From NCBI RefSeq assembly GCF_023169945.1, contig NZ_AP025591.1, positions 2,750,501-2,814,500 on the forward strand: 64,000 nucleotides of DNA, in the 5' to 3' direction. How positions within the stretch are numbered: the stretch's first letter is position 1; the number at the start of each line of letters is the position of its first letter. The stretch is from Anaeromyxobacter oryzae (GTDB lineage: Bacteria; Myxococcota; Myxococcia; Myxococcales; Anaeromyxobacteraceae). A model generated the notes under the pieces. The model was not told where the DNA came from. It made no database searches and worked only from the letters and a program-made list of their open reading frames with translations. Shown one piece after another: positions 30,889 to 38,965 of this stretch. The position numbers were made by a program, and so were the translations under genes.

Positions 30889-31525
30889 CGACGTCCTCGC
30901 CATCCGGACGGACCCCGACCGCCGGTGCCCCGGGGAGCACAGCCTCCCGTTCGCCATCCGGACGAACCCCGACCGCCGGTGCCCCGGGGAGCACAGCCCC
31001 CCGTTCGCCCTGAGCGTAGGGCCCGGGCCGCACCAGACCTCGGACGGATCCGCTGTCCATCAAGCACCCGGGCCCGGAGTCGAAGGGCGATCCGGCAGCA
31101 CAGGCAAGCGTGGCGCCCCTGGACTCTGCCTGCCCTGAGCCTAGGCGCGAAGCGCCGGAGTCGAAGGGCTCGGGGCGAACGGATGCAGCGGGGCGCGCGC
31201 TGCGAACGGGCATCAGCCCGGATCTGCCCAGCCGCTCCGTCCGGTTCGGTCCGCGAGCGAGCTCCTTGAGCTGCGACCAGTTCTCCCCGACGAGCGCTTC
31301 CTTCTTGGCGCGCGTCCACTTCTTCAGCTGCCACTCACGCGTGAGCGCCTCGTCGCGGCTGCCGCATTCCGCACACCACACGAATGACACCGGCCGTTGC
31401 CTGGACGTATGGCCGCCGTACGTCCCATCGACGTGCTGGGCGATCCGCGTCTCGAGGTCGTCGGTGTGTCCCACGTAGTAGCTGCCGTTCCTGCAACGAA
31501 GCATGTAGACGAAGAATGGCTTCAC
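30881..31525 (-). CDS. GIY-YIG nuclease-family protein with repeat-derived tail
   Basis: A 214-residue protein. Residues 1-95 form a compact GIY-YIG domain: VYMLRCRNGSYYVGHT holds the two signature strands, the catalytic Arg is in LETRIAQH, and the Glu is in EWQLKKW. From about 105 on, the sequence is translated repeats: two palindromic elements (31131-31168 and 31001-31094) and two copies of an 18-residue unit (AVLPGAPAVGVRPDGE). Small GIY-YIG proteins of this type are widespread and mostly uncharacterised. It starts with GTG 14 bp from a further palindromic element at 31539. The tail shows read-through of mobile sequence, and the original stop may have been lost. Confidence 0.75.
30898..31005 (-). 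repeat. Tandem array, two 54-bp units
   Basis: Units at 30898-30951 and 30952-31005 differ at a few bases. Each ends in CCGTT before CGCC, the outer end of the palindromic element that follows at 31001. They encode the two 18-residue repeats at the C terminus of the GIY-YIG protein and reach into the spacer before the DUF58 gene. Confidence 0.8.
31001..31094 (-). repeat. Dispersed palindromic element with enlarged loop, copy 5
   Basis: The ends CCGTTCGCCCTGAGCGTAGG and CCCGGAGTCGAAGGGC enclose GCCCGGGC and CCCGGGCC arms separated by about 50 bases. It lies in the 3' part of the GIY-YIG reading frame. Confidence 0.75.
31131..31168 (-). repeat. Dispersed palindromic element, short copy 6
   Basis: TGCCCTGAGCCTAGGCGC ... 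GCGCCGGAGTCGAAGGG, with arms GGCGC and GCGCC. It lies within the GIY-YIG reading frame, just after the conserved domain. Confidence 0.75.
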
Positions 31526-31538
31526 GCATCACCGTCCG

Positions 31539-31588
31539 CCCTTCGACTCCGCGCCCGCTTCGCGGGCGCTACGCTCAGGGCGACCGGA
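31539..31588 (+). repeat. Dispersed palindromic element, copy 7
   Basis: Near-consensus copy: CCCTTCGACTCC, 8-bp stem GCGCCCGC and GCGGGCGC with TTC loop, then TACGCTCAGGGCGACCGGA. It lies 14 bp upstream of the GIY-YIG start, and its right end begins the 57-bp array. Confidence 0.85.
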
Positions 31589-32094
31589 CCTGATGCAACT
31601 GCGCTGCCGTTCTCACTCCTCCACTGGCCATCTCACTCCGACCGGATCTGAAGCTTCGCGCTGCCGGTTCTCAACTCCTCCACTGGCCATCTCACTCCGA
31701 CCGGATCTGAAGCTCCGCGCTGCCGTTCTCACTCCTGCACTGGCCATCTCACTCCGACCGGATCTGAAGCTTCGCGCTGCCGGTTCTCAACTCCTCCACT
31801 GGCCATCTCACTCCGACCGGATCTGAAGCTTCGCGCTGCCGTTCTCACTCCTCCACTGGCCATCTCACTCCGACCGGATCTGAAGCTTCGCGCTGCCGTT
31901 CTCACTCCTCCACTGGCCATCTCACTCCGACCGGATCTGAAGCTTCGCACTGCCGTTCTCACTCCTGCACTGGCCATCTCACTCCGACCGGATCTGAAGC
32001 TTCGCGCTGCCGTTCTCACTCCTCCACTGGCCATCTCACTCCGACCGGATCTGAAGCTTCGCGCTGCCGGTTCTTCAACTCCTGCACTGGTCAT
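31574..32094. repeat. Tandem array, nine 57-60 bp units
   Basis: Units start with CTCACTCCGACCGGATCTGA at 31632, 31691, 31748, 31807, 31864, 31921, 31978 and 32035. A diverged first unit at 31574 begins CTCAGGGCGACCGGACCTGA, which is the right end of the palindromic element. Most units are 57 bp, three are 59-60 bp. On the minus strand the array is open for 121 codons (31729-32094) and would encode a 19-residue repeat with SFRSGRSEMASGG. No ribosome site or known family supports a gene. GC is lower than in the flanking genes. Confidence 0.95.
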
Positions 32095-32141
32095 GCGATC
32101 CGCGCTCCGGACCTCCTTCCACGCGGCCTCGCATGGATCTT

Positions 32142-32192
32142 CCCTCCCCTCTCCCCCACCGGGGGAGAGGGCCAGGGTGAGGGGGCTGCTCG
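32142..32192. repeat. Second palindrome family (CCCTCTCCC type), copy A
   Basis: A perfect 11-bp stem, CCCTCTCCCCC (32147-32157) with GGGGGAGAGGG (32161-32171), followed by GCCAGGGTGAGGGGG. Similar elements lie at 39929-39971 and 47066-47115. It is just downstream of the moxR stop. Confidence 0.8.
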
Positions 32193-32218
32193 CTGGAAGC
32201 GCGCTCGAGACGCTGCCC

Positions 32219-33244
32219 TCACACCCGCACCTTCTCCAGCAGCCGCTCGACGATCTGCGCCGACGTGATGCCCTCCGACTCGGCCCGGAAGTTCGTGATC
32301 ACCCGGTGGACGAGGACGTTCTTGGCGAGGGCGCGGATGTCCTCCTCCGACGCCGCCATCCGGCCGTCGAGGATCGCGCGGCTCTTCGCGCCGAGGACGA
32401 GGTACTGGCTCGCGCGCGGGCCGGCGCCCCAGGAGACGTTCTCCTTCACGAAGTCGGGCGCGCCGGGCTCGTTCGGGCGCGTGCGCCGGACGAGCTCCAC
32501 CGCGTACTTGATGACGTGGTCCGCCGCCGGCACGCGGAGCACGAGGTCCTGGAGGTCGCGGATCTTGTGGGGCGAGAGCACGCGGCGGAGGGCGGCGCGC
32601 GTCGCGACCGTCGTCGAGCGGACGATCTCGAGCTCCTCCGACGCCGACGGGTAGGTCACCGTGACGTAGAACATGAACCGGTCGAGCTGCGCCTCGGGGA
32701 GCGGGTACGTGCCCTCCTGCTCGATGGGGTTCTGCGTCGCGAAGACGAGGAACGGGAGGTCGAGGGGGTAGGTCTCGCCGCCGGCGCTGACGCGGTACTC
32801 CTGCATCGCCTGGAGGAGCGCCGCCTGCGTCTTCGGCGGCGTGCGGTTGATCTCGTCGGCGAGGAGGAGGTTCGCGAAGATCGGGCCGCGCACGAAGCGG
32901 AAGGCGCGCCGGCCGGTGGTGTGGTCCTCCTCGAGGACGTCGGTGCCGGTGATGTCCGACGGCATCAGGTCCGGCGTGAACTGGATGCGGTTGAAGGAGA
33001 GGTCGAGGACGTCCGCGACGGTGGAGATGAGGAGCGTCTTCGCGAGCCCGGGCACGCCGACGAAGAGGCAGTGACCGCGGGCGAAGAGCGCGACGAGGAG
33101 CGACTCGACGACGTCCTTCTGGCCGACGATCCGCTTCTCGATCTCGCCGAGGAGGAGGCGTCGCGCCTCGTGCAGCTCCCGGACGGCGTGGAGGTCCTGG
33201 TCCGGGCTCGGTGGGGGCTGCGGCGTCGTGGTCTCGATGGTCAT
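32219..33244 (-). CDS. MoxR-family AAA+ ATPase
   Basis: A 341-residue AAA+ ATPase of the MoxR group. Walker A is GVPGLAKT (63-70), Walker B LLLADEINR (126-134), followed by PPKTQAALLQAMQE and the sensor FATQNPIEQEGTYPLPEAQLDRF. MoxR proteins act as chaperones with VWA partners, here the DUF58 and BatA-like proteins downstream. The ATG at 33244 overlaps the stop of the peptidase-MA gene (ATGA). Confidence 0.92.
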   Translation of the reverse strand: MTIETTTPQPPPSPDQDLHAVRELHEARRLLLGEIEKRIVGQKDVVESLLVALFARGHCLFVGVPGLAKTLLISTVADVLDLSFNRIQFTPDLMPSDITGTDVLEEDHTTGRRAFRFVRGPIFANLLLADEINRTPPKTQAALLQAMQEYRVSAGGETYPLDLPFLVFATQNPIEQEGTYPLPEAQLDRFMFYVTVTYPSASEELEIVRSTTVATRAALRRVLSPHKIRDLQDLVLRVPAADHVIKYAVELVRRTRPNEPGAPDFVKENVSWGAGPRASQYLVLGAKSRAILDGRMAASEEDIRALAKNVLVHRVITNFRAESEGITSAQIVERLLEKVRV

Positions 33245-34854
33245 GGATGTCCCTCGCCTCGCGCCGAGAGTATCGTCGCAAAGCGTGCCTCCCGCGAGGA
33301 GCCGCCCGGGTCGCCGAGGGCGCCGCTCACCTTCGCCAGGCCGGCGTGGATCTCCGGATCGAACGGGTCCTGGCGGTTCGCGGCGAGAAGGTGCTCCTTC
33401 GCCCCCGCGAAGTCCTGCCGGTCGATCAGGATGCGCGCGAGCTGCACGTTCAGGGCGGGGTAATCGGGGTTCCACTCGAGCGCCTCGGTGAGCACCCGCG
33501 CCGCCTCGTCCTTCTGCCCCGCCATCGCCGCCGCGAGCGCGTACTGGCCGGAGAGGATCGCGACGCGGCCGCCCACGCGCTGGTACGCCTTGCCGTACTC
33601 GATCCGCGCGGAGTTCCAGCGGCCGCGGGCGCGGAAGATCTCGCCGAGCCGCGCGTAGCCGCGGGAGGGGGCGTCGGAGATCTCCGCCCACTCGGCGTAC
33701 TCGCCGCGCTGCTTCGGGTCGTCCTTGAACTTGAGCTTCTTGAGCTCGTGGTCGCCGCCGCGCGGGAGCGGGCGGGCGCCGAGGTAGCTCCGCCACTCCC
33801 TCATGAACCGGTCGAACGGGACGCCGAGGACGTCCGCCACCGCCTGCTCCGCCGTCCGGCCCTCGCCGACGAGCCCCGTCACCTTGGCGATGGCCGCCGG
33901 CCCGACCTGCTTCACGAGGTACTCGACCGCGAGCACCACCTGCGCGTACGCGAGGGCGGCGCGCTCCTGCGACGGCAGCTTCGCGAGCGACGGGTGCATC
34001 TCCTGGAACGTGACGAGGTTCCCCTTCGCCGCCGCGTCCTTCACGAGCGCCGCGGAGAACGGCGTGAGCGGATCGGTCCGGCCGCGCCAGGCGGTCTCGA
34101 ACCACTTCGCGAGCCCCTCCTGCAGCCAGATGGGCGCGCGGTTCCGGGTCTTGAGGGTCACGACGGCGTGCGTGTACTCGTGCGCCGCGGTGTCGAGCCA
34201 GTCGTAGCCCTTCAGGAGCGCCTTCGGGGAGAGCATCATCAGCTTCCCGAACTTCGCGACGGCGACGGTGCCGCTCGTCCGGACCTCGGCCTCGGTGAGC
34301 GTCGACACCTTCGCGAGGGCGCGCACGTCCGGCACGATCTCCACGGTGAGCCGGCCCGCCGGGACCACGCCGATGGCCTCGTGCAGCGCGGCGCGCTGCC
34401 GCTCGAGGGCGTCGACGAGGTACGGCACGAGCACCTCGTCCTTGCCCTTCGGGTACGAGACGACGAAGTGCTCGCTCTCGAAGCGGACGTCGTCCTTCGT
34501 GACGTCGCGGGCGGCCTTCGCGAGCGCGAGGTAGCCGCCCGCGTTCCCGGCGCCGGACTCCTCGATGAGCGACACCGCCGCGCGGTAGTCCTGCTCGAAG
34601 AAGCGGAGGACGCCCGCCGCGAGCTTCACCTCGTCGGACGCGGCGTCGAACGGCTCGAACGGCGCGAGCACCTTCCGCGCCGCGTCCACGTCCTCCTCGG
34701 CGAGCCGCTTCAGGGCGGTCACGGCGGCCTTGTCCGGGTCGGGCGCGGCGCGGGCCGGCGCCGGCATCCCGGCGACGAACGACGCGACCAGGGCGACCGC
34801 GCAGGTCTCCGTGACCCTCCTCGCCGCCACTCCGATGGCAACACGCACCGTCAC
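33241..34854 (-). CDS. Peptidase MA-like metalloprotease with TPR region, exported
   Basis: A 537-residue protein with a signal peptide (about 1-36, ending PARAAP). The protease domain carries the zinc motif HEYTH (225-229) and, about 20 residues on, QEGLAKWFE, which supplies the third ligand Glu, as in gluzincins of the peptidase-MA-like group. The C-terminal 170 residues form TPR-like helices (SRGYARLGEIFRARGRW, GQKDEAARVLTEALEWNPDY). The GTG at 34854 overlaps the DUF4175 stop. It is probably periplasmic. Confidence 0.8.
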   Translation of the reverse strand: MTVRVAIGVAARRVTETCAVALVASFVAGMPAPARAAPDPDKAAVTALKRLAEEDVDAARKVLAPFEPFDAASDEVKLAAGVLRFFEQDYRAAVSLIEESGAGNAGGYLALAKAARDVTKDDVRFESEHFVVSYPKGKDEVLVPYLVDALERQRAALHEAIGVVPAGRLTVEIVPDVRALAKVSTLTEAEVRTSGTVAVAKFGKLMMLSPKALLKGYDWLDTAAHEYTHAVVTLKTRNRAPIWLQEGLAKWFETAWRGRTDPLTPFSAALVKDAAAKGNLVTFQEMHPSLAKLPSQERAALAYAQVVLAVEYLVKQVGPAAIAKVTGLVGEGRTAEQAVADVLGVPFDRFMREWRSYLGARPLPRGGDHELKKLKFKDDPKQRGEYAEWAEISDAPSRGYARLGEIFRARGRWNSARIEYGKAYQRVGGRVAILSGQYALAAAMAGQKDEAARVLTEALEWNPDYPALNVQLARILIDRQDFAGAKEHLLAANRQDPFDPEIHAGLAKVSGALGDPGGSSREARFATILSARGEGHP

Positions 34855-37800
34855 TTCACCAGCTCCTCGTAGTAGCGCTGGACCTCGCCCTTGTAGCGCT
34901 CCGGCGCGCCCTGCTTCATCGCCTCGAGGAGATCCTTCCGGAACTCCTCCGGCACCTTGTGCGCCTCCGCGCCGGGGATCTTCACCTTCTCGCGCGAGGG
35001 ATCGCGGCCGTCGCCCTCGCGCTCGCCGCCCGCCTCGGCGAAGGGGAACGGGAAGCCCTGGCCGCCGCCGCCCTGGCCCTTCTTCGCGGCCTCCTCGAGC
35101 CCCTTCTTGAACCGGTCGAGGGCGTCGAGCGCGAGCTCCTGCTCGCCGTGGCCGCGCTGCGGGTTCTTCGCGCCGAGCTCGGCGCCGGCCTGGCCCATGT
35201 GCCGCCGCGACTCGGAGAGCTGGTTCTCCGCCGACGGCGGGAAGACCGGCGCCTGCTGGGCGAGGTCGCGGAGCTTCTGCTGGAGCTGGCCGGCCTGCCT
35301 CTCGAGATCGACCTGTCGCTTCGAGAGGCCCTCGAGCTTCCGCTGCTGGTCCTGCCCGAGCACGGAGCGCGGGTCGGGGAACATCTGCGCGAGCGCGTCG
35401 CGGATCTGGCGGACCTTCGGGGCGGCCTTGTCGGCCTGCCGGCGCGCGTCGTCGATCTGCTGGGGATCCTTCCCGGTGAGGGCGCGGCTCCGGTCCGCGA
35501 GCTGCGCGTCCTCCTGCAGCAGCGTCGAGAGCCGGTCCACCGACGGCTGCGCCCGGAGCGCCGCCTCCGCCGCGCCCTCGAGCTCCCGCGCCGCGAGCGC
35601 CCGCTCGAGATCGCGGAGCGACTCCTTCGACATCTCGTACTCCGGCTCCGCGCGCATCGAGACGCCCGGCTGGGCGCGGTCCACGTCCTCCCGCGCCTCC
35701 TTCGCCTTCTGCGACAGCTCCTCGAGCTGCTTCTCGGCGCCCTTCATCTTGTCGGCGATCTTCCGCCGGTAGTCGGCGCGGATCTTCTCGGTCTCGTCGG
35801 CGGTGCGCTTCTGCTCGGCCTGGACCTTCTCGAGGTCCTCCTTGAACGCGAGCATGTCCTTCATGAGCGCCTGGGCCTTCTCGTCGGGCATGCCCGCGGT
35901 GCGCTGCAGGCCCGCGAGCATCTTGTCCATGGCGTTCGCCATCTGATCGAGCGCCTTCATCGCGCCCTCGAGATCACCCTTCGCCAGCTTCTGCTCGACC
36001 TCGTCGAGGCCGGCCATCATGTCCTGCGACTTCGCCATCTCGGCGAGGGCCTCCTCGTTCATGTGCTCGTCGTTGAACCCCTTCGACAGCTCGGCCATCT
36101 GCTGGAGGAGATCACGGACGCGCTCCTTCATCCGGCCGATCTGGGCGAGGAGCTCCTTCTTCCTCTCGTCCGACGGCGACGACCGGAACTTCTCCATGAG
36201 GTTCGCGAGGTCGCGCCGCTGCTTCTGGAGGTCCTTCGCGAGCCGGACCAGGTCCTCGGCGCGCCGCTTGTCGAGGAGCTGCTCGAGGTAGAGGATCCCC
36301 TTCTCCATCTCCGCGTCGAGCGCGGCGTCGGAGGCCGCCATCGTCCGCACGATCGAGCCGTCCGGCCGCAGGTGCACGGCGAGGCTCCGGGCGATCATGT
36401 TCCGGTACTGCGTGAGCCGCTGCTCGGCGCTCCGGAGCGCGCCGGCGACGTTGGAGATCGCGGCGGCGACCTCGCGCGGACCGGCCCGGTCGCGGCGGAT
36501 CTCGCGCGCCGTGTCGCGCATCGCCTCGGCGAGGAGCCGCGTCCGCGTGTCGAGCGCCTGCGCGGCCGGGAGCCGCTCCGGCGTCGCGACCGGGCCCGCC
36601 GAGATCCCGTCGAGGCGATCGCCGAGGAGCGCGACCAGCTCCTCGTACACCTGGCGTGCCCGCTCGAGGACCTGCCGCCGGTGCTCCGCCTCCGAGTAGA
36701 TCTTCACGCGCTGCACGTCGGAGACGCTCTTCTTCGGGCCCGAGACGGTGTCGGTGTCGACCGCCTCCATCCAGTAGGCGAGCTCGTCGCCCTCCCCGAG
36801 GCCGAGCGGCACGAGCGCGAGGTCGGCGGTGCCGCCGTCGCGGCGGAGCCCGTCGCGGCGCAGGATCCGGCGCTCCTCCTTCCCGGTCGGCCCCTTCAGC
36901 ACGAGGGCGACCTCGGAGAGCCCGAAGTCGTCCTCCGCGTCCCAGACGATCTGGACCACCGCGTTGCCCGAGACCTCGATCTCGCGCTCGGGCGCGGTGA
37001 TGCGCACCTGCGGGAAGGCGTCGGGCTCGAGCGCGATCGGGACCGTCGGGCCCTCGGCCACGGTCCGGCCCTTCGCGTCGAGGAAGCGGAACCGGTAGCT
37101 CCCGCCGTCGTCGACGAGGAAGCGGCCCTGGAGATCGCGGTCGCCCGAGACCGCGAGGGCGAAGCGCTTCACGACCGGGGGGGCCTTCGACTCCGCGGCC
37201 GCTTCGCGGCCGCTACGCTCAGGCCGACCGGATGCCTGGAGGTCGGCCGTTTCCTGCTTCTTCCGTCCAGCCTGACCATCCCTCCGCTCGCCCTGAGCGT
37301 AGGGCGCGGTCTCGCGTCCGCTGGCGCCGCCGTCCGCGCCCGGAGTCGAAGGGCGCGCCTCCGCCTCCGGGGCGGCGTCGTAGAGGATCTCGATCTCCGC
37401 CGCCTTCACCGGCCGGTCGGCCCGGGTGCGCAGCGTGACCTCGGTGCCCTTCGGCGCCCGGATCTCGCCGCCCGTCCCGGAGAGCGTGCGCGCCTCCCGC
37501 TTCATGTAGGCCGGGTAGGCGTAGGTGAGCTCGACGTCGCCGGTGATCGGGTCGACCTGCGGCGCGGGCGTCCCCGGCGGATCGCCGGCGAGGACGCGGC
37601 CGTATGCCTTCGCGAGGTGGGTGCCCCCCGCGACGAGCGCGATCAGGTGGAGACCCGCGACGCCGACGAGGAGGAGCGCCGCCTGCCGGGCGCGCCGGTC
37701 GGGGATCGCCCGGGCGAGGTCGATGCCGCGGGCGTCCGCGGCGGTCCGCTCCAGGTGGGCGTCGACCAGCGCCACGGAGAAGTGGCCGCTCGCCGCGATG

Positions 37801-38171
37801 TCCGACCGGGACCGCGCCAGCTCGACCGACGAGAGGAGCGCCGACCGGAGGGCCGGGAGGCCGCCTGCGACCGTCCGGGCCGCGGAGGCGTCGTCGCGGG
37901 CGCTCCGGAGCAGTGCCCGGATCGCGAGCACCCCGGCGGCGAGGATCGCGGTCGCGGCCCCGGCGAGGGCGGCGATCCGCACGAACGGCCGCGCGCCGGA
38001 GGCGAGGGCGACGGCGCCGGCGAGGAGGAACAGCAGCGCGCCCGCCACGCCTGCTGCCGCAGCCGCGAGCAGGACGATCCGCACCTGCCGCAGCCGCGCC
38101 CCTCGCAGGACGCGGGCGATGTCCGAGTACGCGCCGGCCATGGCTTCCTGGATCGAAACGGCCCTCTCCAC
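34851..38171 (-). CDS. DUF4175-like large membrane protein with coiled coils
   Basis: A 1106-residue protein, first of the DUF4175/peptidase-MA/MoxR/DUF58/BatA set. Two membrane helices lie at about 30-55 and 62-90, a third at about 165-185. An Ig-like extracytoplasmic region follows (200-450), then long Gln/Glu/Lys-rich coiled coils (480-1000) and a Gly-rich C terminus (KKGQGGGGQGFPFPF). Residues about 275-335 are translated from two palindromic elements (SGRPERSGREAAAESKAP and RPSTPGADGG ... APYAQGERR), in frame, in the Ig-like part. It starts at GTG 38171. The function is unknown. Confidence 0.75.
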   Translation of the reverse strand: MERAVSIQEAMAGAYSDIARVLRGARLRQVRIVLLAAAAAGVAGALLFLLAGAVALASGARPFVRIAALAGAATAILAAGVLAIRALLRSARDDASAARTVAGGLPALRSALLSSVELARSRSDIAASGHFSVALVDAHLERTAADARGIDLARAIPDRRARQAALLLVGVAGLHLIALVAGGTHLAKAYGRVLAGDPPGTPAPQVDPITGDVELTYAYPAYMKREARTLSGTGGEIRAPKGTEVTLRTRADRPVKAAEIEILYDAAPEAEARPSTPGADGGASGRETAPYAQGERRDGQAGRKKQETADLQASGRPERSGREAAAESKAPPVVKRFALAVSGDRDLQGRFLVDDGGSYRFRFLDAKGRTVAEGPTVPIALEPDAFPQVRITAPEREIEVSGNAVVQIVWDAEDDFGLSEVALVLKGPTGKEERRILRRDGLRRDGGTADLALVPLGLGEGDELAYWMEAVDTDTVSGPKKSVSDVQRVKIYSEAEHRRQVLERARQVYEELVALLGDRLDGISAGPVATPERLPAAQALDTRTRLLAEAMRDTAREIRRDRAGPREVAAAISNVAGALRSAEQRLTQYRNMIARSLAVHLRPDGSIVRTMAASDAALDAEMEKGILYLEQLLDKRRAEDLVRLAKDLQKQRRDLANLMEKFRSSPSDERKKELLAQIGRMKERVRDLLQQMAELSKGFNDEHMNEEALAEMAKSQDMMAGLDEVEQKLAKGDLEGAMKALDQMANAMDKMLAGLQRTAGMPDEKAQALMKDMLAFKEDLEKVQAEQKRTADETEKIRADYRRKIADKMKGAEKQLEELSQKAKEAREDVDRAQPGVSMRAEPEYEMSKESLRDLERALAARELEGAAEAALRAQPSVDRLSTLLQEDAQLADRSRALTGKDPQQIDDARRQADKAAPKVRQIRDALAQMFPDPRSVLGQDQQRKLEGLSKRQVDLERQAGQLQQKLRDLAQQAPVFPPSAENQLSESRRHMGQAGAELGAKNPQRGHGEQELALDALDRFKKGLEEAAKKGQGGGGQGFPFPFAEAGGEREGDGRDPSREKVKIPGAEAHKVPEEFRKDLLEAMKQGAPERYKGEVQRYYEELVK
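37183..37231 (+). repeat. Palindromic element inside the DUF4175 gene, copy 8
   Basis: GCCTTCGACTCC, stem GCGGCCGC with GCGGCCGC around TTC, then TACGCTCAGGCCGACCGGA. Read on the minus strand it is open and gives a peptide ending ESKAP. The host reading frame is intact on both sides. Confidence 0.85.
37285..37352 (-). repeat. Palindromic element inside the DUF4175 gene, copy 9
   Basis: CGCTCGCCCTGAGCGTAGGG ... GCCCGGAGTCGAAGGG with an enlarged centre. Opposite orientation to copy 8, 53 bp away, also read through in frame (RPSTPGADGG and APYAQGERR). Confidence 0.8.
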
Positions 38172-38344
38172 CGGGCATTCCGGCGGTCTGCGAAGGATAA
38201 CGCCCCTGGCCCGGGCGGGCGACCCGCGATCACGCTCGATGGGCGTCCCCGGGGCCGCCGCCGAAGCTCGCCCGGGGTGCGCGCGGGCATGCTACGTTGC
38301 CGCACCGTCCGGTGAATTTCGCCAAGGGAGACCGCGTCACACCG

Positions 38345-38965
38345 ATGGAAGCAGACGACCTCGCGCTGGTCCAGCGGGTCCGGGCCGGCGAGAAAGACGC
38401 CTTTCGCGCCCTGGTCGTCCGTTACCAGAGGAAGGTCTACGCCGTGGCGCTCGGCATCGTGAAGGATCCGGATCTCGCCTGGGACGTCGCTCAGGAGGCG
38501 TTCGTCCGGGTCCACCGCAGCCTCGGCGAGTTCAAGGGCGACTCCGCCTTCTCGACCTGGCTCTTCCGCATCACGACCCACCTCGCGATCGACGCGATCC
38601 GGAAGGAGCGGACGAGCCGCAAGGAGGACGTGGACGAGGTGCGCGAGGCCGACCTCGAGGGCGGCGGCGAGGGGATCCTCGCGACGCGCCTCGGCACCGA
38701 CCCGCGGCAGAACGCGCTGCGGCGGGAGCTGGCGGAGAAGATCCAGGAGGCGCTCGCGACCCTCCCCGAGAAGCACCGGACGATCCTGGTGCTCCGGGAG
38801 GTGGAGGGGCTCTCCTACGAGGAGCTGTCGGAGCGGCTCGGGATCCACAAGGGCACCGTGATGAGCCGGCTGTTCCATGCCCGGAAGAAGATGCAGGCGG
38901 CGCTGCGGGAGTACGCGGGCGTGCCCGCGCCTGCGGACGCCGAAGGGGAGGAGGACGAGTCATGA
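38345..38965 (+). CDS. ECF RNA polymerase sigma factor (RpoE-like)
   Basis: A 206-residue ECF sigma factor. Region 2 is at about 10-80 (FRALVVRYQRKVYAVALGIV, DVAQEAFVRVHRSLGEFKG, FSTWLFRITTHLAIDAIRK). Region 4 is at about 135-185, with the helix-turn-helix LSYEELSERLGIHKGTVMSRLFHARKKM. The ATG at 38345 fits the family start. Its stop overlaps the anti-sigma ATG (ATGA). It is divergent from the DUF4175 operon by about 170 bp. Confidence 0.92.
   Translation: MEADDLALVQRVRAGEKDAFRALVVRYQRKVYAVALGIVKDPDLAWDVAQEAFVRVHRSLGEFKGDSAFSTWLFRITTHLAIDAIRKERTSRKEDVDEVREADLEGGGEGILATRLGTDPRQNALRRELAEKIQEALATLPEKHRTILVLREVEGLSYEELSERLGIHKGTVMSRLFHARKKMQAALREYAGVPAPADAEGEEDES

Noticed and set aside
30898..31094. 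The GIY-YIG tail as a functional domain
   Set aside because: Its DNA is made of element copies and a 54-bp duplication, so its peptide repeats are explained by repeat expansion rather than domain conservation.
31574..32094. Possible CRISPR array
   Set aside because: Units are directly adjacent with no variable spacers, and no cas genes are present.
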